From Natrinema soli (GTDB taxonomy: Archaea > Halobacteriota > Halobacteria > Halobacteriales > Natrialbaceae), in NCBI RefSeq assembly GCF_028618695.1, contig NZ_JAQIVI010000413.1, positions 11,443-75,442 of the forward strand: DNA of 64,000 nt, in the 5' to 3' direction. This document shows, one piece after another, positions 38,368 to 49,180 of this stretch. The first letter of the stretch is position 1; the number at the start of each line of letters is the position of its first letter. Below the pieces are notes generated by a model. That model was not told where the DNA came from. It saw only the letters and a list, made by a program, of their open reading frames with translations, and did not search any database. The position numbers were made by a program, and so were the translations under genes.

Positions 38368-38505
38368 ATGGGAACTGCTACAGAACCGAATCGGAGTCGG
38401 CGTCGCTCCGAAATCGCCACGAACGGTGTGATCGTGGGTATCCCCGTCGCCGCTCTGAACACGCTGGAAACCGCACGCCTCGGCGCTGGGAGGATGTCGA
38501 TATGA
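38368..38505 (+). CDS. 45-residue leader ORF coupled to tetR
   Basis: ATG 38368 (MGTATEPNRSRRRSEIATNG then VIVGIPVAALNTLE) lies about 31 bases after a TATA box and ends TGA overlapping the TetR start (ATGA, 38502-38505). A hydrophobic centre VIVGIPVAAL is visible. Position and overlap suggest it is translated; function is unknown. It could equally be a chance frame in a long leader. Confidence 0.4.
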   Translation: MGTATEPNRSRRRSEIATNGVIVGIPVAALNTLETARLGAGRMSI

Positions 38506-39110
38506 CGCACCCACCACCGTTCCTCGAGGATCCAGACGATACGCGGGACGCGATCATGAAAGCGACGTACGTCGCGCTCTGTAAACACGGGTACAGCGAT
38601 CTCACGATCCAACGGATCGGGGACGAGTTCTCGAAGAGTAAGTCGCTGTTGTACCACCACTACGACAGCAAGGACGACCTCCTCCTCGATTTCCTCGAGT
38701 TCATGCTGGACCAACTCGAGGAACAGCTGCCGACGTACCGAGAGGGGGGAGCCGACGACTACATCGAAGAGATCGTCGATAGCACGTTCTCGTTCGGCGA
38801 CGGCAGACCGGACACCGATTTCACGCAAGCGCTCGTCGAGCTCCGAACACAGGCCGCACACGACGAGGACTACCGCGAGTATTTCACCCGGAGCGACCAG
38901 TTCGTCAGAAAACACGTCGTTCACACGATCCGCTCGGGTATCGAACAGGGCGTCTTCCAGGAGGTGGATCCGCAGGAAACGGCAGCGCTCTTCCAGATCG
39001 TGTTCTCCGGAACGATGACCCAGCGCGTAACCAGTGATGACGACATCTTCGAGGACGCCCGTGCCGAGTTCGAGCGATACGTGCGGGACTGTCTCCTCGC
39101 AGCGGAGTAA
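38502..39110 (+). CDS. TetR/AcrR-family regulator (paralogue 1)
   Basis: 202 residues. N-terminal helix-turn-helix: MKATYVALCKHGYSDLTIQR then SLLYHHYDSKDDLL, a standard TetR DNA-binding domain; the rest is the ligand-binding helical domain. It aligns closely with the regulators at 41169 and 41973 through this region. Operators O1 and O2 lie between it and the divergent RND exporter, so it probably represses both itself and the exporter until a ligand binds. ATG 38502 is set by the overlap with the leader ORF and by alignment. Confidence 0.92.
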   Translation: MTHPPPFLEDPDDTRDAIMKATYVALCKHGYSDLTIQRIGDEFSKSKSLLYHHYDSKDDLLLDFLEFMLDQLEEQLPTYREGGADDYIEEIVDSTFSFGDGRPDTDFTQALVELRTQAAHDEDYREYFTRSDQFVRKHVVHTIRSGIEQGVFQEVDPQETAALFQIVFSGTMTQRVTSDDDIFEDARAEFERYVRDCLLAAE

Positions 39111-39321
39111 GACGGCGAGCAAACGACCGGATTCTCCGCAGAATCCTCGAGACGTTCGCAACGCGACGCGCCGATCGCTCCCATTTCTCCCGACTCACCG
39201 CGTGATCCAAGCCCGCAGTAGTGTCCCTTCGCGTTGCCGACCGCCCTCGAGGAACTCGGCCCGTCTCATTTCCGACCCACAGGTCGAGGTATTCCGGGTG
39301 CCTGCTACGTCTGGGTGCCTG

Positions 39322-40359
39322 CTACGTTCCCTTGAGGAGATGTGTTACGCCGACGGTTTCGGCGACGATCCACGTGACGAACAGGCCGTAGGCTAGGAGT
39401 AACACGGCGGACTCCCGTTTCGTAACCGAGAGATCGGTACGCAAAAACGTGAATAAGAGAACGGTGGCCAGGGTCAGGACTCCGAGCATCGGGACGGCAA
39501 CCGCGAAATCGACGGCCACGCTACCGACGATGAGAACGCCGATCGGAATCGCTACCAGGAGGTCGAACGTGTTCGATCCGAGCACGTTCCCGAGACTCGT
39601 GATCCCCTTGTCCGCTTTGGCAGACCGGACGCTCACGAGCGTGTCGGGAAGGCTCGTGGACGCCGCGATGATGGTGACACCGGCGAGAAACTCGGGGATA
39701 CCGAACGTCTGGCTGAGCGATTCGACGCCGCCGACCAGCTGCTCGACGGCCACGAGGATGACGAGTAAGCCGACAGCGAGTTTTCCCCACTCGCGGCCGA
39801 CGGAAATCCCAGTCGGTGCGTCGTCGGCCTCGTAGTCGCTGACGTCTTGCCACTGGATGAAGAGATACAATCCGTAGAGAAAGAGGGGGAGCAGCGCCAA
39901 CGGACGCGTGAGCCGCCCGGCGAGTTCGGGTCCGTCGGGAACGGGAACGTAAATCACGGCGAGTGCGAGGGTGATGATCAGTGCGGCGACGGCGATCATG
40001 TAGAACTGGGCTTCCTTATATACGATGGTTCGGTTCGTTTCCAGATCACCGTTCGTCGCGATTCCGGACAAGGCGGGGATGACGAGAATATTGAAGATAG
40101 CGGAACCGACGATCGCGCCGATGCCCATGTTGAACGTTCCGGCGAGCGCCGTAAAGACGACGCTCGACAACTCGGGAAAGCTCGAGCCGATAGCGACGAC
40201 GATTGACCCCTGGACGACCGCTGGCAATCCGTAGTATGCCGAGAGGTGTTCCGCCGAGTCTTCGAGCCAGCCGCTGCCGAACCAGATGAGGCCAGTTGCG
40301 ACGACGATGACGAGCCCGTTGACAACGGGCACGTCAGGGAGTACACCACCGAGGACCAT
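39322..40359 (-). CDS. Sodium/calcium antiporter (CaCA family, YrbG-like)
   Basis: 345 residues, about 10 helices in two inverted halves. Alpha-repeat 1 is IGSSFPELSSVVFTALAG with GAIVGSAIFNILVIP; alpha-repeat 2 is AASTSLPDTLVSVRSAKADK with GNVLGSNTFDLLVAIP. These supply the acidic and polar ion ligands. It exchanges Ca2+ (or another cation) for Na+ across the membrane. It sits within the TetR block, but no operator is seen at its start. Confidence 0.93.
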   Translation of the reverse strand: MVLGGVLPDVPVVNGLVIVVATGLIWFGSGWLEDSAEHLSAYYGLPAVVQGSIVVAIGSSFPELSSVVFTALAGTFNMGIGAIVGSAIFNILVIPALSGIATNGDLETNRTIVYKEAQFYMIAVAALIITLALAVIYVPVPDGPELAGRLTRPLALLPLFLYGLYLFIQWQDVSDYEADDAPTGISVGREWGKLAVGLLVILVAVEQLVGGVESLSQTFGIPEFLAGVTIIAASTSLPDTLVSVRSAKADKGITSLGNVLGSNTFDLLVAIPIGVLIVGSVAVDFAVAVPMLGVLTLATVLLFTFLRTDLSVTKRESAVLLLAYGLFVTWIVAETVGVTHLLKGT

Positions 40360-40703
40360 TGCCTGTCGGTACCGACTCGAGTCCTTTTAATTATTCTATG
40401 TGTCGTTTGCCTCAATCCCGGATCTCTCGTAGAAGACGCCCCTCGTTGTGGTTCCGGCTCTCACAGGTAGCGATCGAAGAGTCACTGGAGGCGGGGAACG
40501 CGTTCGTTTGCCGATCACTCAGATAGTGAGATGTGTGAACCCACGGAGAGGCGAAACTAGACCGGTCACTTGAGCGTCTCGAGCGATCAAGCGAATCGAT
40601 CCGCAGCAGTAGAATCGGTCCGAGCAGTACGACTCTGCATCGGGCGTCGTCGACAGGTGAGCGAAGCTGTTCGAGGTGAGCCGAGATGGAGAAGGCTTAT
40701 TGC

Positions 40704-40721
40704 TGACTAACTGGTTAGTCA
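40704..40721. promoter_or_regulatory. TetR-type operator O3, perfect palindrome
   Basis: TGACTAACTGGTTAGTCA: 8-bp arms, 2-bp centre. It lies between a TATA-like gcttattg (about 40695-40702) and ATG 40726, the ideal place to block transcription of the gene at 40726. Confidence 0.7.
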
Positions 40722-40725
40722 ATAT

Positions 40726-41157
40726 ATGGCCCAGTCGCTACCACAGAAACGACCGTGGTTCGCAGCGCTCCTCGCAGCGCTCGCTACCGGCCTCGGCCAC
40801 CTCTATCTCCGCCGGTGGAGTCGCGGGATCGGATGGCTCGTTGCCTCTTTCGGCGCGAGTATACTATTCGCCGATCCGGCGGCGGTCGACGCGTTTCTGA
40901 CCGGGAACTGGACGCTCGGAACGCTGCTGGCGGTCGCACCGATGTTCATCGTCATCGGACTCAGCGTCGTCGACGCGTATCGGATCGCTCAGCGACAGAA
41001 CGCTGCCGCCAGTTCGTCCGACGGTTCCGCCGAAAGCGCGGTCGCCTGTCCCCACTGCGGACACGATCTCGACCCGGAACTCGAGTTCTGTCACTGGTGT
41101 ACGAATTCCGTCGAGGACGTCGACCGGAAGCGACCGGCGGCGTCAGAACAGCGGTGA
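40726..41157 (+). CDS. Small membrane protein with C-terminal zinc ribbon
   Basis: 143 residues. Two to three hydrophobic segments (about 12-30, 36-50, 62-85) precede a linker and a zinc ribbon CPHCGHDL...CHWCTNS with four Cys. Such DUF7575-like proteins are common in haloarchaea and of unknown function. The transcript is probably leaderless (TATA about 28 bases upstream), and operator O3 lies between the TATA box and the start, so it is a clear target of one of the neighbouring TetR proteins. Confidence 0.85.
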   Translation: MAQSLPQKRPWFAALLAALATGLGHLYLRRWSRGIGWLVASFGASILFADPAAVDAFLTGNWTLGTLLAVAPMFIVIGLSVVDAYRIAQRQNAAASSSDGSAESAVACPHCGHDLDPELEFCHWCTNSVEDVDRKRPAASEQR

Positions 41158-41168
41158 GTAGTACCCCG

Positions 41169-41792
41169 TTAGCCGCGCTGTGACCCGTCTCCTCGACGGT
41201 CGTTCACCAGCACGTTCGCCACGTAATCGTCGGCGGTCCGCCTCGCCGTCGTCAGCGCACGCTCCTCGTCTAGCACGACCGCTCGAGTGCGGGCGCCATC
41301 GACGATCGTCATGAGTGCTCGCGCCTCGTGTTCGGCGTCGACGGCTGCGAACACGCCCTCGTCGATCCCGTGGTCGATCACCGTCTGAAGCATATACCGG
41401 ACGTACTCGTCGTTCTGCCGAAACCGTTCGCGAAACCGTTCCTTATACGGCGCCTGACTGCGCATTTCCAGTATCGCGACGAGCAGGTCAAGGTGGTCCT
41501 CGGGGTCGACGAGCAGTTTGTCGAGTAGCAACTCGAGTCGCTGTTCGGGGTCCGTCGTTTCGACCTCGTGGACCGCATCCTTGAATTGCTCGAGGATGTA
41601 GTCCAGAAACGCCGCGAGTAGATCCTCTTTCGTATCGTAGTGATAGTGGATCGCAGCGGTCGACTTCCCGTACTCGTCGGCAATCCGTTGGATCGTGAGA
41701 TCGGCGTACCCGTGCTCTCGGAGTGCACGGTACGTTGCCCGCATGATTGTCTCGTTTGGGTCAGAGACAGCCTCTGTCGACGGATCAGCCAT
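41169..41792 (-). CDS. TetR/AcrR-family regulator (paralogue 2)
   Basis: 207 residues from ATG 41792; GTG 41807 is an alternative. The DNA-binding part MRATYRALREHGYADLTIQR then AAIHYHYDTKEDLL is very close to the paralogues at 38502 and 41973. It converges on the zinc-ribbon gene with 11 bases between stops. A diverged operator-like palindrome (O4, TGACCCACTCGTCA, 41829-41842) is 37 bases upstream of its start, suggesting self-control. Confidence 0.92.
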   Translation of the reverse strand: MADPSTEAVSDPNETIMRATYRALREHGYADLTIQRIADEYGKSTAAIHYHYDTKEDLLAAFLDYILEQFKDAVHEVETTDPEQRLELLLDKLLVDPEDHLDLLVAILEMRSQAPYKERFRERFRQNDEYVRYMLQTVIDHGIDEGVFAAVDAEHEARALMTIVDGARTRAVVLDEERALTTARRTADDYVANVLVNDRRGDGSQRG

Positions 41793-41828
41793 CGTATCGC
41801 TACTCACGTGGGCGAGGGATAACAGTTT

Positions 41829-41842
41829 TGACCCACTCGTCA
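41829..41842. promoter_or_regulatory. TetR-type operator O4
   Basis: TGACCCACTCGTCA, sharing TGAC, ACT and GTCA with O5. It lies in the divergent region between TetR paralogues 2 and 3. Confidence 0.45.
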
Positions 41843-41936
41843 GGATAAACCGTTTCGGTATCACCTCGATCGCCGCCGACTGAACGAACGCGATACGAAA
41901 CGATAGTTTCGGGACGATCCTGTTTCCGAACCCTTT

Positions 41937-41950
41937 TGACTAACTAGTCA
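41937..41950. promoter_or_regulatory. TetR-type operator O5
   Basis: TGACTAACTAGTCA, a perfect palindrome with 6-bp arms, 23-36 bases before the start of TetR paralogue 3 and its MATE operon. Confidence 0.6.
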
Positions 41951-41972
41951 GTAAGCACCCGTATCGACCGAC

Positions 41973-42572
41973 ATGAACGACGAACCAACCAGTGAAATCC
42001 TGAACGCAACGTATCGTGCCCTCTGCAAGCACGGATACGCTGAACTCACGTTGCAGTGTATCGCTGCCGAATCCGAGATGAGTAAAGCAGCTATCCACTA
42101 CTACTACGAGAGCAAGAACGAGCTGTTCGTTGCGTTTCTCGATTTTCTCTACGACCGGTATACGACCCAGATAGACTCGACTGCCAGGGACTCTCCTCGA
42201 GAGCATCTCCGCTCACTACTCGAGGTGTTGCTCACTACTGATGAGGACACTCCCGGGACGGAGTTCCGCACTGCGATGCTCGAAGTGAAGGCACAGGCTC
42301 CGTACGACGACGAAATCCAGGACCGACTCGTCGAATTCGGCGACTATCTCTTCGAACGGATCCGAGAGATAATCGCGGCTGGCATCGACGCGGGCGAATT
42401 CGACGAGAGCGTCGCCCCATCGCGTATCGCCGAGGTGTTCACAACGATCATCGTGGGATCTCACACACGTCAAGTCGCGGTCGATTATTCGACGGATCGA
42501 CTCGGTGAGACCATCACGTCGTATATTGAGACGCATCTACTGATCAGTACGGCGGTGGAGGGAACGCAATGA
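41973..42572 (+). CDS. TetR/AcrR-family regulator (paralogue 3)
   Basis: 199 residues. DNA-binding domain LNATYRALCKHGYAELTLQC then AAIHYYYESKNELF, paralogous to the two other TetR proteins of this block. Its TGA overlaps the ATG of the MATE pump by four bases (ATGA), so regulator and pump are one operon. Operator O5 sits just upstream, making this a self-regulated efflux operon. Ligand unknown. Confidence 0.92.
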   Translation: MNDEPTSEILNATYRALCKHGYAELTLQCIAAESEMSKAAIHYYYESKNELFVAFLDFLYDRYTTQIDSTARDSPREHLRSLLEVLLTTDEDTPGTEFRTAMLEVKAQAPYDDEIQDRLVEFGDYLFERIREIIAAGIDAGEFDESVAPSRIAEVFTTIIVGSHTRQVAVDYSTDRLGETITSYIETHLLISTAVEGTQ

Positions 42573-44041
42573 CGGATATTCGACGTCGCATCGGTTCTCT
42601 CTTCAAGGGGCGCGAGGAGTTCGATCTCACGTCGGGCGACATCGGAAAACCGCTCTTCTTCCTGTCGATGCCGATCGTCGTCACGAACCTGTTTCAGACC
42701 GCGTACAATCTCGCGGATACGTTCTGGCTCGGTCAGTATAGCACGGATGCACTCGCGGCGATCAGCTTCGCGTTCCCGATGGTGTTCCTCCTGATCTCGC
42801 TCGGAATGGGCATCTCAGTCGCCGGAAGCGTTCTCGTCGCCCAGTATACGGGTGCCGGCGAGGAGAGGGAAGCCGAATACGCTGCGTCACAGACGGTGAC
42901 ATTCGCCGGCATTGCGTCGGTCATCCTCGGCGTCGTCGGCTACTTCTTCGTTGGAGACTTCCTCGGGTTCATGGGCGCGTCTCCCGACGTGCTCCCGATG
43001 GCCTCGAGTTACATGGAAGTCATCTCGCTGGGCCTCCTGTTCATGTTCGGGTTCGCCGTGTTCGTTTCGCTCATGCGAGGCTACGGCGACACGATCACAC
43101 CGATGCTGGTCATGTTCGGCTCGGTGGTTCTCAACATCATCATCGACCCGTTCCTGATCTTCGGGTGGACGGTCGTCGAGAACGCACCGCTGGTGGGTAC
43201 GATTTCCTTCCCCGAACTCGGAATCGAAGGTGCCGCAATCGCGACGGTGTTCTCGCGCGCGCTGGCGCTTGTCGTCGGCCTCGCGATCATGTTTCGCGGC
43301 GAGCGCGGCGTCCAGATCAACCTCCGAGACATGGCGCCCGATTTCACCTATCTCCGCCGCCTCGCTCGGATCGGCGTCCCCGCCTCTATCGAGGGGACGG
43401 GACGAGCCGTGTCGATGAATCTGCTATTGTTCATCGTCGCGTTCTTCCCCGATACGGTCGTCGCCGCGTACGGGATCGGTACGCGCGTCTTCTCGGTCGT
43501 CTTCCTGCCCGCGATCGCGGTCGCCCGCGGTGTCGAGACGATGACCGGACAGAACATCGGCGCTGACAAGCCCAACCGAGCCGAGCAGGCGACGGCACTC
43601 GCAGCGAAGGCTCTCTTCGGTATCCTCACGGGTGCGGGAATTCTCATCTGGTTCGGTGCGGTCCCTATCGCCGACCTGTTCACGACGGATCCCGAAGTGG
43701 TCGAAATTTCCGCGGCATTCCTGCGCTACGTCGCGCTGACGTTCGGGTTCATCGGAATCATGCGGGCGTACACGGGTAGTTTCCGCGGTGCCGGGAAAAC
43801 GCTCACTGCGGCGGCGATCTCCGTGCTGATGCTCGGGGTCATCCGCTTCCCGATCGCGTGGATTTCAGCCAGTTCGATCGGCGAATCGGGCATCTGGCTC
43901 TCGTTTGCCGTCTCTAACGTCGCCGGCGCAGCGATCGCGTACGCGTGGTATCAGCGCGGGACGTGGCGGAAGGGCGATCTAACCGAGTCGGACGTCGATA
44001 TCGATGATACCAATATCGAGGTCCCGACAACGGACGACTGA
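42569..44041 (+). CDS. MATE-family efflux transporter
   Basis: 490 residues, 12 helices in two bundles. It shows GKPLFFLSMPIVVTNLFQTA in the first helix and repeated MATE features (LADTFWLGQYSTDALAAI, SFRGAGKTLTAA). MATE pumps export cationic drugs or metabolites with Na+ or H+. It lies in an operon with its TetR regulator (overlap of 4 bases) and the polyprenyl-synthase-like gene 3 bases downstream. Confidence 0.93.
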   Translation: MTDIRRRIGSLFKGREEFDLTSGDIGKPLFFLSMPIVVTNLFQTAYNLADTFWLGQYSTDALAAISFAFPMVFLLISLGMGISVAGSVLVAQYTGAGEEREAEYAASQTVTFAGIASVILGVVGYFFVGDFLGFMGASPDVLPMASSYMEVISLGLLFMFGFAVFVSLMRGYGDTITPMLVMFGSVVLNIIIDPFLIFGWTVVENAPLVGTISFPELGIEGAAIATVFSRALALVVGLAIMFRGERGVQINLRDMAPDFTYLRRLARIGVPASIEGTGRAVSMNLLLFIVAFFPDTVVAAYGIGTRVFSVVFLPAIAVARGVETMTGQNIGADKPNRAEQATALAAKALFGILTGAGILIWFGAVPIADLFTTDPEVVEISAAFLRYVALTFGFIGIMRAYTGSFRGAGKTLTAAAISVLMLGVIRFPIAWISASSIGESGIWLSFAVSNVAGAAIAYAWYQRGTWRKGDLTESDVDIDDTNIEVPTTDD

Positions 44042-44043
44042 CG

Positions 44044-44862
44044 ATGGCTCGCGAGCTTTCACTCACTGACCGACGGGCCGAAATCGACGGCCGACTCGAG
44101 CTGGCGCTCGACGCTGCAGATAGCGGCCGGTTAGCTCCTGCCTCGACGACGGTTCTGGAACGTGATACTCGGTGGTACGGGCAACTGGTAGCCCTTTCAC
44201 ACAACTCTCTGGCGACGACGCCAGATCGGCCGGAAGTGGTTCCCGCCGCGACAGCGATCGAACTGCTTCGTGGATACCTTCGGCTTCGCGAGGAACTGAT
44301 ACTCCAACTCGGCACCGAGGCCACCGACTCGGTGCAGTGGGAGGTGACGCCTGCATTGCTGGCCTCGGATTACCTCTATACGTCCGCGTATTCCACGCTC
44401 GGAACCCTTACCGCTGATCGCATCGCGGAGTGCGTCGAAGAACTCACGACCGTCTCGGAGTCGATCATCGAGGCGTTGGGAAGCGACTGTCTGCCGTCAC
44501 CACCGTCGCCGGCCGAGTACTGGTCGTCTATCGATAACACTGCCGGCGCACTCGGACGAGGGGCGGCCGTTATCGGTGCAACGCTGGCGGATATCGATGA
44601 CCCAGACGGCGACCACTTTGCGACACTGGGGCGCGGATTGGGAACGGTATGGCAGATACAGGACATCCTCGCTTCTGATGGGCCAGCTGTCCGGGCGGGT
44701 ACGTCACTTACTGAACGGCGACTCCGTCAGCATGCGAAACGACGCCTCCGAGAAACGGATCACGCGCTCCAACAGCTTTCGTCCGCTGTCGACGTAACCT
44801 CCTTGCGAGCGTTCGGTGCGGAAACGGTCTCGGAGAGTATAGCAGGTAGCAACGGGGACTGA
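44044..44862 (+). CDS. Polyprenyl-synthase-like protein lacking the Asp-rich motifs
   Basis: 272 residues, shorter than typical synthases (about 320-350). LLASDYLYTSAYSTL, GAAVIGATLADID and LGTVWQIQDILASDG align with the all-helical isoprenyl-diphosphate-synthase fold (usual form LAGD-x-LL and QI-x-DD). The first DDxxD is missing and the second is reduced to QDILASD, so Mg-diphosphate chemistry looks lost. Only 3 bases separate it from the MATE gene, so they are co-transcribed. It could bind an isoprenoid ligand or be a pseudo-enzyme; both are inference. Confidence 0.65.
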   Translation: MARELSLTDRRAEIDGRLELALDAADSGRLAPASTTVLERDTRWYGQLVALSHNSLATTPDRPEVVPAATAIELLRGYLRLREELILQLGTEATDSVQWEVTPALLASDYLYTSAYSTLGTLTADRIAECVEELTTVSESIIEALGSDCLPSPPSPAEYWSSIDNTAGALGRGAAVIGATLADIDDPDGDHFATLGRGLGTVWQIQDILASDGPAVRAGTSLTERRLRQHAKRRLRETDHALQQLSSAVDVTSLRAFGAETVSESIAGSNGD

Positions 44863-44983
44863 ACACAGCGGTCAAGTACGAGTGAGTAGTCGCGACGAAG
44901 CAGCGCCGCGTGACACGTCTTCTCTCGAGTTGGTCCCAGCGAAATACGACTCCTCTCTTCCGCAACAGCGACTACCGAGTCGG

Positions 44984-47128
44984 TTACTGCGGGCTCGGAT
45001 TCGAGCCGGCGGTAGAGCCGACGGTGCCCTGATCGAACGTCGTACCGGTGATCGACTTGAGGCGGTCGACCAGCGAGTCCTTCTTCGGTTCGCCCATGAG
45101 GGCGACGTCGAGGACTTCACTGATGTTCGAACAGGGGATGATCTCGACCATCTCCTCGTACTCGTCTTCGATCATCACGTCCTGCTCGTTCGCTTCGGGG
45201 ATGATGATCTTGGTGCAGCCGGCCTTCGCGGCGGCCTCGATCTTGTGGGTGACCCCGCCGACCGGTAGCACGTCGCCGCGCACGGAGAGCGAGCCGGTCA
45301 TCGCGATCGACTGGTCGATCGGGATGTCCTCGAGCGCGCTGATGACGGCCGTCGCCACCGTGATGGAGGCGGAGTCACCGTCGACACCGCCTTCGCCGGC
45401 CTGAACGAACTGGATGTGGACGTCTTTTTCCGAGAGATCGACGTCGGAGAACTTCTTGATGATCGCGGAGACGTTCTGGACCGACTCCTCGGCCATCTCT
45501 TGCAGTTTGCCGGTCGCGATCACCGTTCCGCCGGCCTGTGCGGGCGCGATTTCGGCCATGACGGGGAGCATGATACCGGAGTCCTCGCCCATGACGGCGA
45601 GGCCGTTGACGCGGCCCTCGACGCCGCCGTCGTTGATCTGCAGCTCGTAGTCCTTGCGGCGCTCGATGTAGTCGTCGGCGAGCTGTTGCTCGATCGAGCG
45701 CGAGCGGTCTTTGGCTCGAAGAACGTCGTCTCGAGTGGTGTACTCGCGATCCTCTGCGCGGGCGATGTCGCCCGCGACGCGGACCAGCCCGCCGAGGGTA
45801 CGGAAGTGCAGTGTGAGGTGGTTTTTCCGACCCGAGCGCCGCTTGGCTTCGAGGAGAAGTTCCTCGACGGCTTCGTCGGTGAAGTGGGGGAGGCGGCCGT
45901 CGCGTTCGACCTCCTGGGCGATGAAGCGGGCGTACTTGCGCCGCATCTCGGGGGTGTCCTCGATGGTGTCGTCCATGTAGACCTCGTAGCCGTACCCCTT
46001 GATCCGGTTGCGGAGCGCGGGGTGCATGTTCTCCATGGCGTCGAGGTTACCCGCGGCGACCATGATGAAGTCACAGGAGACGGGCTCGGTCTGGACCATC
46101 GCGCCCGAGGAGCGCTCGGACTGGCCCGTAATGGAGAACTCGCCTTCCTGGATCGCAGTCATCAGCTTCTGCTGGGTCCGGATGTCGAGCGTGTTGATCT
46201 CGTCGAGGAACAACACGCCCTTGTTGGACTTGTGGATCGAACCGGGTTCGACCCGTTCGTGGCTCGGCGTCCCCATACCGCCGGACTGGAAGGGGTCGTG
46301 GCGGACGTCGCCCAGCAGCGCGCCGGCGTGGGCACCGGTCGCGTCCTCGAAGGGAGCGACGCGCTGCTCGCCGTTGTTGACGAGCAGGTTCGGCACCATC
46401 GCATCCCCACTATTGCCCATGGTCCGAAAGATTAGCCAGATGACCCCCGCCGCGAGGAAACCGAGCAGGAGGGGACCGACGATGATGGCGTAGCCGATGA
46501 TGGCTGCGATGATGACCCACATCAGGATCGAGCGCCGCCGGTTGTGCTTGTTCGCCTCCTCCCTGTGAGCGGCGACGATCTGGTCGCCTTTTCCGGCAGG
46601 GACGGTCCGTACTTTCGGCTCGTTGTCGTCGTCCGGGTTGGGATAGACTAAGACGTCCTGCAGGTCTTCCTGCGGAAGCAGTTGGCTCATCGCCTTCGCC
46701 AGCATCGACTTGCCGGTCCCCGGCGAGCCGATCATCATGACGTGACGGCGCTGCTTCGCCGCCTTGATAATTATATCTCGTGCTTCGTCCTGACCGATGA
46801 CCTGATCGACGAGCCGATCTGGGACTTCGATGTCCTCCGTCGAGTCGATCTTGAGGCCACCCAGCAGGTCGTCCTCGGCGATCTCCTCGTCGACCTCGAC
46901 GCCGGGATCGACCTCGACCGTACTCCCCAGGTCGTCGACGGTCTCGATATCGTCTCCCTCCGCCTCGTCGGACGACGGCTCGAACTCGTCGATCGAATCG
47001 TCGCCGCCGGGACGCCGGTCGCCGTCTTCCTCGAGCGGCGACTGATCTCCCTGCCGCTCGGACCGTTCCTCGTCGGTGGTGTCCGAAGCGTCTTCAGGAG
47101 AGTCATCAACGTCTGTATTGTTACTCAT
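44984..47128 (-). CDS. lonB: Membrane-bound ATP-dependent Lon protease, archaeal LonB
   Basis: 714 residues. A very acidic N-terminal tail (1-85) precedes an AAA+ domain with Walker A GSPGTGKS (134-141) and Walker B VLFLDEIN. It is interrupted by two membrane helices (about 201-234) that anchor it to the inner face of the membrane. The C-terminal peptidase domain has the Ser in GVDGDSAS (about 600) and the Lys in [11 protein letters not shown] (about 640). It degrades misfolded and regulatory proteins; in haloarchaea LonB is essential and controls carotenoid synthesis. The gene stands alone. Confidence 0.97.
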   Translation of the reverse strand: MSNNTDVDDSPEDASDTTDEERSERQGDQSPLEEDGDRRPGGDDSIDEFEPSSDEAEGDDIETVDDLGSTVEVDPGVEVDEEIAEDDLLGGLKIDSTEDIEVPDRLVDQVIGQDEARDIIIKAAKQRRHVMMIGSPGTGKSMLAKAMSQLLPQEDLQDVLVYPNPDDDNEPKVRTVPAGKGDQIVAAHREEANKHNRRRSILMWVIIAAIIGYAIIVGPLLLGFLAAGVIWLIFRTMGNSGDAMVPNLLVNNGEQRVAPFEDATGAHAGALLGDVRHDPFQSGGMGTPSHERVEPGSIHKSNKGVLFLDEINTLDIRTQQKLMTAIQEGEFSITGQSERSSGAMVQTEPVSCDFIMVAAGNLDAMENMHPALRNRIKGYGYEVYMDDTIEDTPEMRRKYARFIAQEVERDGRLPHFTDEAVEELLLEAKRRSGRKNHLTLHFRTLGGLVRVAGDIARAEDREYTTRDDVLRAKDRSRSIEQQLADDYIERRKDYELQINDGGVEGRVNGLAVMGEDSGIMLPVMAEIAPAQAGGTVIATGKLQEMAEESVQNVSAIIKKFSDVDLSEKDVHIQFVQAGEGGVDGDSASITVATAVISALEDIPIDQSIAMTGSLSVRGDVLPVGGVTHKIEAAAKAGCTKIIIPEANEQDVMIEDEYEEMVEIIPCSNISEVLDVALMGEPKKDSLVDRLKSITGTTFDQGTVGSTAGSNPSPQ

Positions 47129-47375
47129 AGAACTCGATTCAGTATCGAAGACGAGGGGATTGCGACAGATATACTTTCTCCATATGGTAGATAGTAGCAG
47201 TTGCGTCTGTCGCGGAATACAACGGTTATAGCCGGAGAACGGGCCGCCGATGGCGACTCCGCGTTTTGTCCGTGGGAAAGCGGAGAGACGATCACCGAAG
47301 CGAGATCGTGCGAACGGACGAGCGATGAGGTTCCATTAACCGAACCGTTATCCCTCGTAGTCACCGAGATCGAAT

Positions 47376-48404
<1,029 letters not shown>

Positions 48405-48759
48405 CGGGGGCTGCCAGTATCGGAGACCGCTGTCGGGATTCGCGGCCTTCAGCGGAGCGGCTCCCCTCTCGGTGAACCGCTCTCCAGGATTCTCCCTTCC
48501 AGTGACTGACAGCCGCCGATATCCCCTCCAAACGAGTGGTCTACCGTTTCCCGTACCGGCCCCGGAGTGATAAACGAACGATCCTCGGAGCGGACGCTGG
48601 ACGAAGTCAGTACGACTGCAACGAGAGGAGTCACTGAACGTCATTGCACACCTGATCGAACGACGGAAGCGCGGTTCGGGGCGATGCGCGGTTCGGAGCG
48701 AACACAGTAGGCGAGAACCGTGGACTATGCGATCAGTATGTGAATCGTTTCAGTGGCTG

Positions 48760-48850
48760 CGATAGCTCCGTGCTACTGGACCGGGTCGGTCGTCGAAGGG
48801 ATGGAAAGAGGGGTGGGGGTACGCCGGCAGGGGCGCCGCGTAGTGCGGCG
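48760..48850 (+). repeat. Duplicated segment, homologous to 34670-34745
   Basis: GCTACTGGACCGGG ... GTACGCCGGCAGGGG matches 34683-34740. It ends with a hairpin, CGCCGC/GCGGCG at about 48835-48851, absent in the left copy. Confidence 0.5.
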
Positions 48851-48888
48851 ACCCGCCGTGCTTCTGTCTTACGGGGTACCGAGGATAG

Positions 48889-49115
48889 AACTGTCTCCAA
48901 AGTGGATTGGTGTCTCGAGAAACGCCGGCCGAAGGCCAGCGTTTGAGCCCCCATCCCCCGCAGGTGATCTGCCGATCAGGGGGATGGATCCGAGACCGAG
49001 GTGACAATGCGGCAAGTGACATCACGTCGGAACGTGCTTCGATCTCGGAAGGCCAGGGATCGTCTGTCTCGAGTCGGACGGATCATGTAGGTAGACTGAT
49101 TCTATTCTCCGCTAT
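48889..49115 (+). ncRNA. Duplicated structured element, copy 2 (candidate non-coding RNA)
   Basis: Pairs: AACGCCGGCC (48921-48930) with GGCCAGCGTT (48934-48943, one mismatch); CCATCCCCC (48951-48959) with GGGGGATGG (48979-48987), a perfect 9-bp stem; TCCGAGA (48989-48995) with TCTCGGA (49043-49049). The second stem differs in sequence and length from copy 1 yet pairs in both, which favours a conserved RNA structure over chance. Strand is assumed. Confidence 0.5.
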
Positions 49116-49180
49116 TTCTATCTCGTAACCGTAGAGTTACCAATCTATTGGATTTATCACACTAAATCGAACATCTACTG

